From positions 1 to 11,462 of the forward strand of contig JAKADW010000032.1 in assembly GCA_021820165.1 (NCBI GenBank): DNA of 11,462 nucleotides, read 5' to 3'. Below, piece after piece: positions 1 through 9,201 of the stretch. Each line of letters opens with the position of its first letter. Position 1 is the first letter of the stretch. The DNA is from Bacillota bacterium (GTDB lineage: Bacteria > Bacillota_E > Sulfobacillia > Sulfobacillales > Sulfobacillaceae). A model generated the notes under the pieces. That model searched no databases. It was not told the DNA's origin and was given only the letters and a program-made list of their open reading frames with translations. A program made the position numbers and the translations under genes.

Positions 1-619
1 GATTCGAACCTTCATCGGCCTGCATCTTCGCGTAATCGAGATGACCGGGCATCTTCATCGCATATGGCAGGTCTCCCGCCTCATTGGTGGCGCTTTGCAC
101 CACCCTGCCGCCTCGCTTTAAGAAGGCTTCTATGATCTCTTGGCCCTTGATGCCCAATCCTGCCAACGGCCCCACTCCTAGGAGCAGTTGATGGATGGAC
201 ATTTTCTGACGCACGGGTGGCCTCGGGTGCTCCGCTTGGAGAAATAGGCGAGCCTGGGCTGCGGCTTTCTCAGTGCCACCCGCCGCTTGGATCGTAATCA
301 CTGAGGCCATGACACGATATCCTTGCACCGCCTCGAATACTTCGGCAGCCGGCACCCCTTCACATCCCAAGCCGATCACCGCGGTTGCCATCACATTCGG
401 ATGCGACCCTACCCCTATCAACACGCGTTTGGTTTGTTCCCGATCTGCCCCGATTTGTGCGCAACCAATGGGATGTTCAATGGCTACCCCGCTCGATATC
501 TCGCGAGCCGCTTGGATCGCCGCCCGATTAGCGCAAACCACAGACGGTAACGCCAGCCGATAGTCCCGCACTCCGGCTGAGCCATCCGAGCGTAGATACC
601 CCATAAAATGGTCTCGCAT
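1..619 (-). CDS. UxaA-family dehydratase-like protein, 3' end cut by window edge
   Basis: The first 206 codons of a protein that runs off the left edge. The N-terminal half matches the large subunit of altronate/galactarate-type dehydratases (UxaA family): GYLRSDGSAGVRD at residues 7-19, LPSVVCAN at 24-31, H49 and GCAQIGADREQT at 52-63, HPNV at 73-76 and GLGCEGV at 83-89. In the family these enzymes remove water from hexonates or hexarates. After residue 145 it departs from the family: where relatives carry a CGGSD(A/T)SGL block it reads GVGPLAGLGIKGQ (148-160), about eight residues shorter. The ATG at 619 abuts the TAA of the preceding gene (620-622), with a GAGGTGAG Shine-Dalgarno inside that gene's end, so translation is probably coupled. 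The missing CGGSD block suggests it cannot act alone. The family call is firm; the substrate is unknown. Confidence 0.85.
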   Translation of the reverse strand, partial: MRDHFMGYLRSDGSAGVRDYRLALPSVVCANRAAIQAAREISSGVAIEHPIGCAQIGADREQTKRVLIGVGSHPNVMATAVIGLGCEGVPAAEVFEAVQGYRVMASVITIQAAGGTEKAAAQARLFLQAEHPRPPVRQKMSIHQLLLGVGPLAGLGIKGQEIIEAFLKRGGRVVQSATNEAGDLPYAMKMPGHLDYAKMQADEGSN

Positions 620-1783
620 TTAGCTCACCTCGCCCTCTTTTGTCACCAGGTCGCCACGCCCGCGACTACTTTCGAGATTGTGCGTGTGTACATGTTCTCC
701 CACCTTGATATCGGTACTGGCCACCCCGATTCTCTCCCCATATTTAATCACCCACTGGCCGGCCGCCATGTTTACTAGGGCCACTTTGTGGCCAAAGGGA
801 ATGTCTTGCTGGACCTCGGTCACCACATTACCCACGGTGATTTGCTGGCCTTGGGTTAGCACCCCCAGCGAGACAGCAACCGTGTCCCGAGGGTCTATCC
901 GGAGTATCCGCGAGGAGCTTTGGGGGATATCCACCCACGACGCATCGACAATTCTCGCTGTATTGGTTAACGTGCCGATGCCAGGAACGGTGATCGCGAT
1001 CTCATCGCCATCCTCCAACTGGAATTCCAGGGGTGTACAGATTGGGGTGCGCATCATGACTCCAGTCCATGGCAATAACGGCATGGCGCGTGAGAGTTTT
1101 GTGCCCAATTCTTGCCCACTGGACGACGCTTGAAGGGGCGCGGACTGTCTGAAAATCTCGGCCCCCCGTCGGTGTATTCCCATCGTCATGGTGAGAGACA
1201 CGGGGTCTATGGTACCCGCTAGTACCAAGGCCGGACCGATGGCCGCACTCCGGTGAAAAATCTTCGATGAAGCCATATGCTCGGCACCTAGCGCCTCTAT
1301 GTCTCGTGCCGTAATATCGAGGCCAATGGTATAACCAAAAATCTGGCCACGATCGTCAAAAACGGCCGTCAGTGTTGGCTCTGGCACATGCCAAGCGGCA
1401 TCCGGACGCAGTCCCACATTACTCATAGGATCTGCCACACGCCTACCGCTCGCTTTAAAGAAAAACGGCGGCTGTTCCACGCCCAAACGTCTCGCCCCCA
1501 AAGTGACGTCGGTAGCGTCTCGCCTCCAATGGCATCCCCACAATTCACTGAGATCGACCGGCGTCACCAGATGATCCGCCTTGACTTGAATGTGCTCCGC
1601 CGCTCCGGCAAGTCTGTCTCGGGCCCACTCGGCCATGCTAAGCCCTCGTTCACGACAATCCTGTACGATAGAGGAGAGGTCCTCATTAAGTGGCATCGCC
1701 CCGGGCTCATATCCGTTCATCATCCCGGTTTTAATTCCCGTAGGCGTAGACCACCGCACCCATTGAATGGTGGATTCATTCAT
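620..1783 (-). CDS. Fusion of KdaD-like FAH domain with UxaA-type SAF domain
   Basis: A 387-residue protein of two parts. Residues about 1-290 follow the FAH-family 2-keto-3-deoxy-sugar-acid dehydratase fold (FFFKASGRRV 107-116, VPEP 133-136, SKIFHRSAAIGP 173-184, LEDGDEIAI 256-264). They closely resemble the separate gene at 4285-5196. Residues about 295-380 are a SAF domain like the small subunit of altronate dehydratase (GHKVAL 331-336, VIKYGE 345-350, IGVAS 352-356, GEHVHTHNL 362-370, SRGRGD 373-378). Aligned with the intact paralogue, two conserved acidic positions are replaced (P106 for Glu, T137 for the second Glu of EPE). E135, D156 and K174 remain. The FAH part may therefore be structural rather than catalytic. 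The ATG overlaps the upstream stop as ATGA, and the next gene starts right after its TAA. It is probably a subunit of a UxaA-like complex with both flanking proteins. I do not know this architecture from characterised enzymes. Confidence 0.85.
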   Translation of the reverse strand: MNESTIQWVRWSTPTGIKTGMMNGYEPGAMPLNEDLSSIVQDCRERGLSMAEWARDRLAGAAEHIQVKADHLVTPVDLSELWGCHWRRDATDVTLGARRLGVEQPPFFFKASGRRVADPMSNVGLRPDAAWHVPEPTLTAVFDDRGQIFGYTIGLDITARDIEALGAEHMASSKIFHRSAAIGPALVLAGTIDPVSLTMTMGIHRRGAEIFRQSAPLQASSSGQELGTKLSRAMPLLPWTGVMMRTPICTPLEFQLEDGDEIAITVPGIGTLTNTARIVDASWVDIPQSSSRILRIDPRDTVAVSLGVLTQGQQITVGNVVTEVQQDIPFGHKVALVNMAAGQWVIKYGERIGVASTDIKVGEHVHTHNLESSRGRGDLVTKEGEVS

Positions 1784-2943
1784 GACTCATCCCCCCATCC
1801 CTGAAAAATTCCGAATTCTCGATGGCCAAAACGCTCGGCAGCAACGGATTCCCCATTGGCCACCGAGAGAATTTTTCGGAATAAGGCGTGGCCGACTTGG
1901 TCGACCGTGAGTAGCCCATCTACAATCGGGCCGGCGTCAAAATCAATCAAATCGGGAAGTTGGCGCTTTAGTGCTGTCCGTGTCGAGACTTTAATCACTG
2001 GTGCTATCGCGAGCCCCGTCGGCGTGCCGCGTCCGGTGGTGAATACCACGACTTGCGCCCCTCCCGCCGCCATGCCGACGAACTGCATAACGTCATGGCC
2101 CGGGGTATCCATCACCACTAAACCGGGTTTGGTTGGGCGTTCTGCGTAATCGATCACGTCAACCACCGGGCTTGCGCCTCCTTTGTGGACGCAACCTAAC
2201 GACTTTTCTTCGATGGTCGTGATCCCTCCCGCAATGTTCCCCGGTGCCGGCTGCCCTCCACGGAAGTCGACACCCATCCGCATCGCCGCACGTTCGGCGT
2301 GGCCAACGGTTTCCCAAATGGCTTCGGCAATAGCCGGCGTGGCGGCGCGGTCGGCAAGAATGCGCTCTGCTCCAATTAATTCTGTCGTTTCCGCCAAAAT
2401 CGAGGTGCCCCCCTGTTGAATCAGGAGGTCGCTAGCATAACCGAGACTCGGATTAGCCGAAAGCCCCGAACAGGCATCAGATCCGCCACATTCGGTGGCC
2501 AGGAGCAGGTGCCTTAGCGGCGCTGGACGTCGTGGTACCGCTAAGGCGTCATAGAGATAGTCTCGCGCGACTTGACTCGCCTTGAGCGCCGCCGCCCGGC
2601 GCCCGCCCTCCTGGTCGAAAGTCACGAGCCGGTACTTAACGTGAGGAGCAATCCGGGTTAGCAACTCTTCGACCAGAGCATCCCTCGCATCGAGAGCCAG
2701 CAATACCGTGGCATAAACATTCGGATGGTCCACCCAACCACTTAGGGTACGAATCGCGAGCGCGTAGCCTTCGACCGCGGGGTCCACATCCTGTTGTATC
2801 TCCACGCTGACCGTCCCCGGCGTCGCCAATTGCACGGTCGTAGCCGTTGCACTGACAGCGGGCGACAGCGGCAATATTAATACATGATTACGCGTTCCAA
2901 CTCTGCCATCGTCACGCCAATATCCGTTAAATTCATGATTCAT
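1780..2943 (-). CDS. UxaA-family dehydratase large-subunit-like protein
   Basis: A 387-residue protein of the altronate/galactarate dehydratase large-subunit type, at the normal length for a large subunit without a SAF domain. Recognisable blocks are GYWRDDGRVGTRNHVLILP (7-25), ECGGSDACSGLSANPSLG (151-168), GNIAGGITTIEEKSLG (235-250), MDTPGHDV (278-285), GMAAGGAQVVVFTTGRGTP (290-308), APVIKV (314-319) and DFDAGP (334-339). The N-terminal half lacks the family's HxxGCxQ and GLGCE motifs: at those places it reads EIQQDVDP (48-55) and LLALDARDA (81-89). This is the mirror image of the protein encoded at 1-619. The SAF domain that normally partners this family is supplied by the overlapping next gene. 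The ATG at 2943 has AAGGAG eight nucleotides upstream. Activity on its own is doubtful; a heteromeric dehydratase is the likeliest role. Confidence 0.87.
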   Translation of the reverse strand: MNHEFNGYWRDDGRVGTRNHVLILPLSPAVSATATTVQLATPGTVSVEIQQDVDPAVEGYALAIRTLSGWVDHPNVYATVLLALDARDALVEELLTRIAPHVKYRLVTFDQEGGRRAAALKASQVARDYLYDALAVPRRPAPLRHLLLATECGGSDACSGLSANPSLGYASDLLIQQGGTSILAETTELIGAERILADRAATPAIAEAIWETVGHAERAAMRMGVDFRGGQPAPGNIAGGITTIEEKSLGCVHKGGASPVVDVIDYAERPTKPGLVVMDTPGHDVMQFVGMAAGGAQVVVFTTGRGTPTGLAIAPVIKVSTRTALKRQLPDLIDFDAGPIVDGLLTVDQVGHALFRKILSVANGESVAAERFGHREFGIFQGWGDES

Positions 2944-3119
2944 GCTGGTAACTCCTTCCTCTCTGTCTCATCCGATTTGCCTATGTTAGTTCCTTCGTAC
3001 ACACCGACACCCATCCCCATCACGTATCGGGCTTCGCCGATGTCAAAAATAAGGCCGCGGTGCCAGCGCCTTGGCGACCCAATTACAAAAATCTCATGCC
3101 TTTTACAATCCGTACTATC
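2940..3119 (-). other. 171-nt spacer with an open frame touching the next start
   Basis: This is the largest gap inside the cluster (2944-3114). On the minus strand a 59-codon frame stays open from a TAA at 3120-3122 to a TGA at 2940-2942, which overlaps the next gene's ATG as ATGA. The only in-frame GTG/ATG codons are near its middle (the ATGs at 3020 and 3014 and the GTG before them). They have no convincing Shine-Dalgarno, giving at most about 26-27 residues. I recognise no protein family. It could be a leader peptide, a gene remnant or chance; chance is quite possible at this length. No terminator-like hairpin with a T run is visible, so read-through from the upstream gene is plausible. 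Confidence 0.2.
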
Positions 3120-4269
3120 TTAGTCCCCGCCGTCTTTCCCAGCCGGGACGAAACAGCGGTATAAAGTTTTGAGGTTGATAAGGGTGGCTAAGAATTTCGT
3201 CGAGATTGAGGTCGGCTCCTAGACCCGGTTCTGTCGGCGGTGTGATAAAGCCTCCCTCGTTCGTGACGGAATAGGTCAGAAGGCGACTTTCCCAATCCGC
3301 ATTGAACTCGTCAAAAAACTCATGCAGATAAAAATTGGGGCTGGCAGCATTAAGATGTGCCGCGACCAACGAGCAGATGGGACCTTGTGCACTGTGCGGT
3401 GCGATCACCGCATTATGCGCATGCGCCATCCCCACCACGTCGCGCGCGGCGGTTAATCCCATGTGTTGCGGTTCCAATTGAACGACGCTCACCACATCGC
3501 CTTCAAGTAGCTCTGAAAATTGTTCGCGGGAGTAGTAGTCCTCTCCGCAAGCAATGGGCACTGGAGAACGCCGGGCGATCTCGACCATCGACGCAATGCG
3601 ATAAGGTGGCACAGGTGCCTCAAACCATGTAGGTTGAAATTCTTCCATAGCCTGGGCAAACTGTAAGGCCGTGGCCACGGAAAAGCGATTGTGGCCTTCC
3701 ACTAGAATATCGACGGCAGGGCCGACGGCATCCCTCACCGCCGCAATAATGTCGATCGCAAGCGTGAATTCCTCTCGACTCACGGTACGCCAGGCGGTGC
3801 CAAAGGGGTCAAACTTCAATGCTGTATAGCCTCGATTGACGACCGCCCTCGCCTGATCAAAGAAGGCCTCCGGCGTCCGACCCGCTTCCGCTTGATACCA
3901 CCCATTGGCATAAATCCGAAGTCGGTCGTGTACCCGACCTCCTAAAAGTTGGTAGAGCGGGACTCCCAGCACCTTGCCCTTGATATCCCAACAGGCCGTC
4001 TCGATGGCGCTCAAGGCGGCCCCCTGGATCTGCCCCCCGTCTGAGAAAAAGTCACGAAACAAGAAGAGACTAAGTCGGCTGGTATCGAAAGGATCCATGC
4101 CTCGCACTAAATGAAACATTTCATGAATGGCGGCTTCGGTGGTCTTGCCAAAGCCATTCACGGTACCTTCTCCAATGCCCGTGATGCCCTCGTCCGTATG
4201 CACCCGACAAAATAGCCAATTTTTCCACTCGTTCCCGGCGATATACGTCTCGACCTCTGTGATTTTCAC
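3115..4269 (-). CDS. Enolase-superfamily sugar acid dehydratase (mandelate racemase subgroup)
   Basis: A 384-residue member of the mandelate racemase/galactonate dehydratase group. These cytoplasmic Mg-dependent enzymes abstract the alpha proton of a sugar acid and eliminate water to give a 2-keto-3-deoxy acid. The N-terminal capping domain starts MKITEVETYIAG. Visible barrel residues are KFD at 152-154, the metal-ligand set E191, E217 and E243, H193 in EGHNRF (the place of the His in galactonate dehydratase DxH), E266 in QLEPQH and the catalytic-type H292 in APHSAQGP. Length and motif order are normal. The start is GTG at 4269 with AGGAG eight nucleotides upstream, 15 nt after the KdaD-like gene ends. 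Galactonate, rhamnonate, fuconate or gluconate are all possible substrates, and sequence alone does not decide. It supplies the substrate for the KdaD-like enzyme or for the dehydrogenase/hydrolase pair. Confidence 0.88.
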   Translation of the reverse strand: MKITEVETYIAGNEWKNWLFCRVHTDEGITGIGEGTVNGFGKTTEAAIHEMFHLVRGMDPFDTSRLSLFLFRDFFSDGGQIQGAALSAIETACWDIKGKVLGVPLYQLLGGRVHDRLRIYANGWYQAEAGRTPEAFFDQARAVVNRGYTALKFDPFGTAWRTVSREEFTLAIDIIAAVRDAVGPAVDILVEGHNRFSVATALQFAQAMEEFQPTWFEAPVPPYRIASMVEIARRSPVPIACGEDYYSREQFSELLEGDVVSVVQLEPQHMGLTAARDVVGMAHAHNAVIAPHSAQGPICSLVAAHLNAASPNFYLHEFFDEFNADWESRLLTYSVTNEGGFITPPTEPGLGADLNLDEILSHPYQPQNFIPLFRPGWERRRGLR

Positions 4270-4284
4270 GGCGCCTGCTCCTCT

Positions 4285-5196
4285 TCATAGATTAGGGACG
4301 TTAGCCCAAGTCGGTCCGATTCGACGGGCGTAATTGACCAAACGCCCGATACCACTAATCGCGATCGCGATCTCATCATTTTCTTCCAGAGAAAACTCCG
4401 CAGGTGGTACGATGGCGGTCCCCGTCATGAGCGCAGTCCATCCCTCAATGGGCCAATCTCTACGTAAATATCGCACTAATAATTCTGGGCTACGGCGCAT
4501 CAGCGCCGTATTGACCGCGCCTTCAAACACCATCTGGCCGGCCCGACGAATTTCCATCGTAATGTCTTGGACCGCGGAATCCCAGGTTCCCGCCAACACA
4601 ATCGAAGGACCAATGGCGGCACTCTGGTGAAAAATTTTAGCTTGGGGCAAATACAGGGGGTTTTCTCCCTCGATGTCGCGAGATGACATATCGTTGCCCA
4701 CGGTAAACCCGAACAGTTCTCCCGCTGGGTCTAAAATCACGGTTAATTCGGGTTCGGGAATTTGCCAGTCTGAGTCGCGTCGAAGTCCCACCCATGCCCC
4801 TGGTCCCACCACACGGTTTCCGGGTGCCTTAAAAAAGATTTCCGGGCGCTCGGCTTCATACACGAGACGATAGAATGGTTCCGCACCTTTTGTCTCTTCG
4901 AGTCGCGCATCCCGACTCATTTGGTACGTAACTCCGGCCGCCCAGCACTCTAATAGCGCTACCGGCACGGTGAGTGCTTTGGGTGTCAGGGCGACACGTT
5001 CCGTCACCCGTTTGAGCCAACTAGAGAGCCTATGCTCTAATTCTTGGACCCGGGGCTCACATTCCCAAAGCGCCGAAATAGAGTCTAATGCCGAGTCTAC
5101 GACTTGAAGGTCTAAGACCCGATCCAGATTTGGCCCCTCGGACACCCCAACATGTGGCTTCTCAGCAACATCACGCCATGACCATAGATTCAGCAC
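4285..5196 (-). CDS. 2-keto-3-deoxy-sugar-acid dehydratase, KdaD-like (FAH family)
   Basis: A 303-residue enzyme resembling archaeal 2-dehydro-3-deoxy-D-arabinonate dehydratase, which converts a 2-keto-3-deoxypentonate to 2,5-dioxopentanoate (alpha-ketoglutarate semialdehyde) in Weimberg-type pathways. Numbered from the GTG at 5196, it has RPEIFFKA (E119), the metal-binding EPE (E148, E150), GNDMSSRDIEGENPLYLPQAK (D169 to K187) and SLEENDEIAI near the C-terminus. All expected active-site residues appear present. A longer reading from GTG 5235 is possible, but GGAGGAGG lies exactly seven nucleotides before GTG 5196 and inside that longer frame, so I take 5196. It follows the YjhG-like dehydratase by 83 nt and precedes the enolase-superfamily dehydratase by 15 nt. 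A pathway would need alpha-ketoglutarate semialdehyde dehydrogenase, which is not in this window. Confidence 0.87.
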   Translation of the reverse strand: MLNLWSWRDVAEKPHVGVSEGPNLDRVLDLQVVDSALDSISALWECEPRVQELEHRLSSWLKRVTERVALTPKALTVPVALLECWAAGVTYQMSRDARLEETKGAEPFYRLVYEAERPEIFFKAPGNRVVGPGAWVGLRRDSDWQIPEPELTVILDPAGELFGFTVGNDMSSRDIEGENPLYLPQAKIFHQSAAIGPSIVLAGTWDSAVQDITMEIRRAGQMVFEGAVNTALMRRSPELLVRYLRRDWPIEGWTALMTGTAIVPPAEFSLEENDEIAIAISGIGRLVNYARRIGPTWANVPNL

Positions 5197-5203
5197 GATA
5201 ATT

Positions 5204-5211
5204 CCTCCTCC
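5204..5211 (-). promoter_or_regulatory. Shine-Dalgarno that decides the KdaD-like start
   Basis: On the minus strand this reads GGAGGAGG, seven nucleotides before the GTG at 5196. It falls inside the frame that would begin at GTG 5235, so the shorter protein is preferred. Confidence 0.8.
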
Positions 5212-5279
5212 CTTTGTGGGTTTGCACCAGATCACGTTGCGCGATGCCTAGCTCGTGGCTAGCCATGACGCGTTTCGCA

Positions 5280-7343
<2,064 letters not shown>

Positions 7344-7426
7344 GCTTGACCTCTCTTATTTCCTCACTGAGGATCGTTTCTCGTAGGACCGCCCCGACAT
7401 GCCGCGAAAGGCAGAATCCGAATGGC

Positions 7427-8278
7427 TCAGTCTGACGCGACGCCAGGTCGGATCCCCCCTACCCCTTCCCGGGCTGGTTCAGTTGCGTCCAGTAGGGTAT
7501 TGAGGGAACCGGAAGCAAATCCCGCCAGATCGAGTGACACGAACGCATATCCTGCTTGCTTCAGGGCTTCGACAATGGCCTCTCGATGTTCCAGGATCCG
7601 CATGAAGTCGTCCGTTGGTACCTCGATTCGGGCGGCGTGCTCGTGATGGCGTACCCTTACCTGGTTAAATCCCAATCGATGGAGTGCCGCCTCGGCGCTT
7701 TCCACTGCTTGGAGCCGTTGTACAGTCACGGGAGTTTGATACGGAATCCGTGACGATAGGCAGGGTGATGCGGGCTTGTTCCAATTGGACAGACCCCAGT
7801 GCCGCGCTATTTCACGGACGGCGTTTTTTCCGATCCCCGCTTCTTTTAGTGGACTCACCACCCGATGTTCCTGACCCGCCTTGAATCCCGGGCGAAAATC
7901 TCCGATGTCATCTTGATTGAATCCGTCCAGGAGCACCCGATACCCCAATTTCATCCGTAGTGACTCGAGCACCCCATAAAGTTCCGATTTGCAAAAGTAA
8001 CAGCGCGACCGATCGTTGATCTGGTACCGAGGATCCTGCAACTCCTGCGTCTGTACCGACGTCCAAGGGAACCCCGCTTCGTCGGCCACCCGCTGGGCTA
8101 ATGCGAGTTCACTGCGGGCCACACTCGGTGAGTCCCCGGTCACCGCTAGCATGTGGTCGACTCCGAACACCTTCAGTGCCGCGACCGCCACCACTGTCGA
8201 GTCTATCCCTCCCGAATAGGCAACCAATGCGGATCCGAAATGCTCGATGGTCCGAAGTAATGTAGATTCATCATTCAA
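7427..8278 (-). CDS. larE: LarE, sulfur transferase for nickel-pincer nucleotide cofactor
   Basis: A 283-residue PP-loop enzyme that inserts sulfur into the precursor of the nickel-pincer nucleotide, the cofactor of lactate racemase LarA and its homologues. It shows the ATP-binding PP-loop SGGIDST (22-28), DGFNQDDIGDFRPG (118-131), NWNKPASPCLSSR (165-177, with C173 at the sulfur-donor position) and VRVRHHEHAARIE (207-219). C93 and C96 in RCYFCK, together with C173, make the three-cysteine pattern. In that LarE subclass the cysteines are thought to hold a [4Fe-4S] cluster rather than to sacrifice a cysteine. The start is TTG at 8278, backed by AGGAGG eight nucleotides upstream; no in-frame ATG fits. 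It begins 12 nt after the hydrolase gene, whose TAG overlaps the Shine-Dalgarno. No larA, larB or larC is seen in the window, so partners must be elsewhere. Confidence 0.92.
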   Translation of the reverse strand: MNDESTLLRTIEHFGSALVAYSGGIDSTVVAVAALKVFGVDHMLAVTGDSPSVARSELALAQRVADEAGFPWTSVQTQELQDPRYQINDRSRCYFCKSELYGVLESLRMKLGYRVLLDGFNQDDIGDFRPGFKAGQEHRVVSPLKEAGIGKNAVREIARHWGLSNWNKPASPCLSSRIPYQTPVTVQRLQAVESAEAALHRLGFNQVRVRHHEHAARIEVPTDDFMRILEHREAIVEALKQAGYAFVSLDLAGFASGSLNTLLDATEPAREGVGGIRPGVASD

Positions 8279-8286
8279 CCCGTTCC

Positions 8287-8292
8287 CCTCCT
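8287..8292 (-). promoter_or_regulatory. Shine-Dalgarno supporting the TTG start of larE
   Basis: AGGAGG on the minus strand, eight nucleotides before TTG 8278. It overlaps the stop codon (TAG, 8291-8293) of the upstream hydrolase gene, which suggests translational coupling. Confidence 0.8.
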
Positions 8293-9154
8293 ACACAAAC
8301 CGATTGCTAAGTTCCCCCAAGCCTTCAATCGCCACCCGAACCACGTCGTTGGCGTGAATCCAGTTCCGTTCGGCTTCAGGTCGGCCCAAAATCACACCTT
8401 CTGGCGTACCCGTGTAAATGACGTCCCCGGGCTCTAATGTCCATATGGACGATAGATACGCAATGATTTCCTGGCAGCTGAAAATCATGTCGGCGGTGTT
8501 AGAATCTTGGCACAGGTTCTCATTGCGCCATGATCGGATGGCGAGCCGATTGGGCTCAGGCACCTCATCGGTGGTGACCAGATACGGCCCTAGCGGAGCG
8601 AACCCTTTCGATGACTTCCCTAGTAGCCACTGACTTGTCCGCATTTGTAAATCACGAGCGGATACATCATTGCCTACCGTATATCCGGCCACGTAGTGGG
8701 CGTAATGTTCGGGCTTGACGTGTTCCGCACGCCGGCCTATTACCATGACGAGTTCTGCCTCATAGTCGAGTTGCTGGGTAGCGGGCGGGATAGCAATCGG
8801 CTCCCGATCGGCGGCCAATGCAGAGGGAAACTTATTGAACATGACCGGCACGGTAGGAATCACCGCCCCAGTTTCTAGAGCGTGACGCCGGTAATTGAGA
8901 CCGACACAGAGCACTTTGGACGGCCTCAAGACCGGCGATCGCATGGTCACTCCCTCCCATCCTAGTAGGGATGCTTCGGCGTTTCGCACAAGGTCCCTGG
9001 TGGCCTCTGAATCAGCCAAAATCGGCCATAAGTCATCGGTCGACGCAATCGAATATCCCTCCCACCGGGATGGTAGGAGATGCACGCCGTCACGCGCTCC
9101 GTCTTTCACCGCAACACGGGGCTCTTCTTGATGCCACACATTACATAAACGCAT
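8291..9154 (-). CDS. FAH-family hydrolase, acylpyruvate / diketo-sugar-acid hydrolase type
   Basis: A 287-residue FAH-family enzyme of the group that includes acylpyruvate hydrolases and 2,4-diketo-3-deoxy-L-rhamnonate (or fuconate) hydrolase. Those cleave a 2,4-diketo acid to pyruvate and a hydroxyacid. Visible features are SKVLCVGLNYRRHA (79-92), DYEAELV with E132 and E134 as metal ligands (130-136), GYTVGNDVSARDLQ with D163 (157-170), RTSQWLLGKS (172-181), DSNTADMIF (217-225) and LEPGDVIYTGTPEGV (240-254). Length and ligands are normal. It differs from the KdaD-like proteins in this cluster, which have a different N-terminal region. GGAGG lies just upstream of ATG 9154. Its place between the dehydrogenase and larE fits a route in which the dehydrogenase makes the 2,4-diketo acid and this enzyme releases pyruvate plus lactate or a relative. 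The substrate is inferred. Confidence 0.88.
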   Translation of the reverse strand: MRLCNVWHQEEPRVAVKDGARDGVHLLPSRWEGYSIASTDDLWPILADSEATRDLVRNAEASLLGWEGVTMRSPVLRPSKVLCVGLNYRRHALETGAVIPTVPVMFNKFPSALAADREPIAIPPATQQLDYEAELVMVIGRRAEHVKPEHYAHYVAGYTVGNDVSARDLQMRTSQWLLGKSSKGFAPLGPYLVTTDEVPEPNRLAIRSWRNENLCQDSNTADMIFSCQEIIAYLSSIWTLEPGDVIYTGTPEGVILGRPEAERNWIHANDVVRVAIEGLGELSNRFV

Positions 9155-9201
9155 CAGATCGTTCCTCCTCGGCTACGTGCTGTTTTCTTTCGTCAGTCTT
9201 C

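Noticed and set aside
1..10. GGTTCGAATC on the minus strand resembles a tRNA T-loop.
   Set aside because: It lies in frame in the UxaA-like gene, and no other tRNA arm is visible next to it.
678..1133. 151-codon open frame on the plus strand.
   Set aside because: It is antisense to the FAH-SAF gene, lacks a ribosome binding site and resembles no family; the minus-strand protein is clearly real.
3018..3046. A perfect TTGACA on the minus strand (3041-3046) as a possible internal promoter before the UxaA-like gene.
   Set aside because: At 17-nt spacing the -10 position reads GTGATG, and no nearby spacing gives an acceptable box.
5248..5267. CTAGC/GCTAG inverted repeat between the YjhG-like and KdaD-like genes.
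   Set aside because: Only five base pairs and no T run; too weak to call a terminator or regulatory hairpin.
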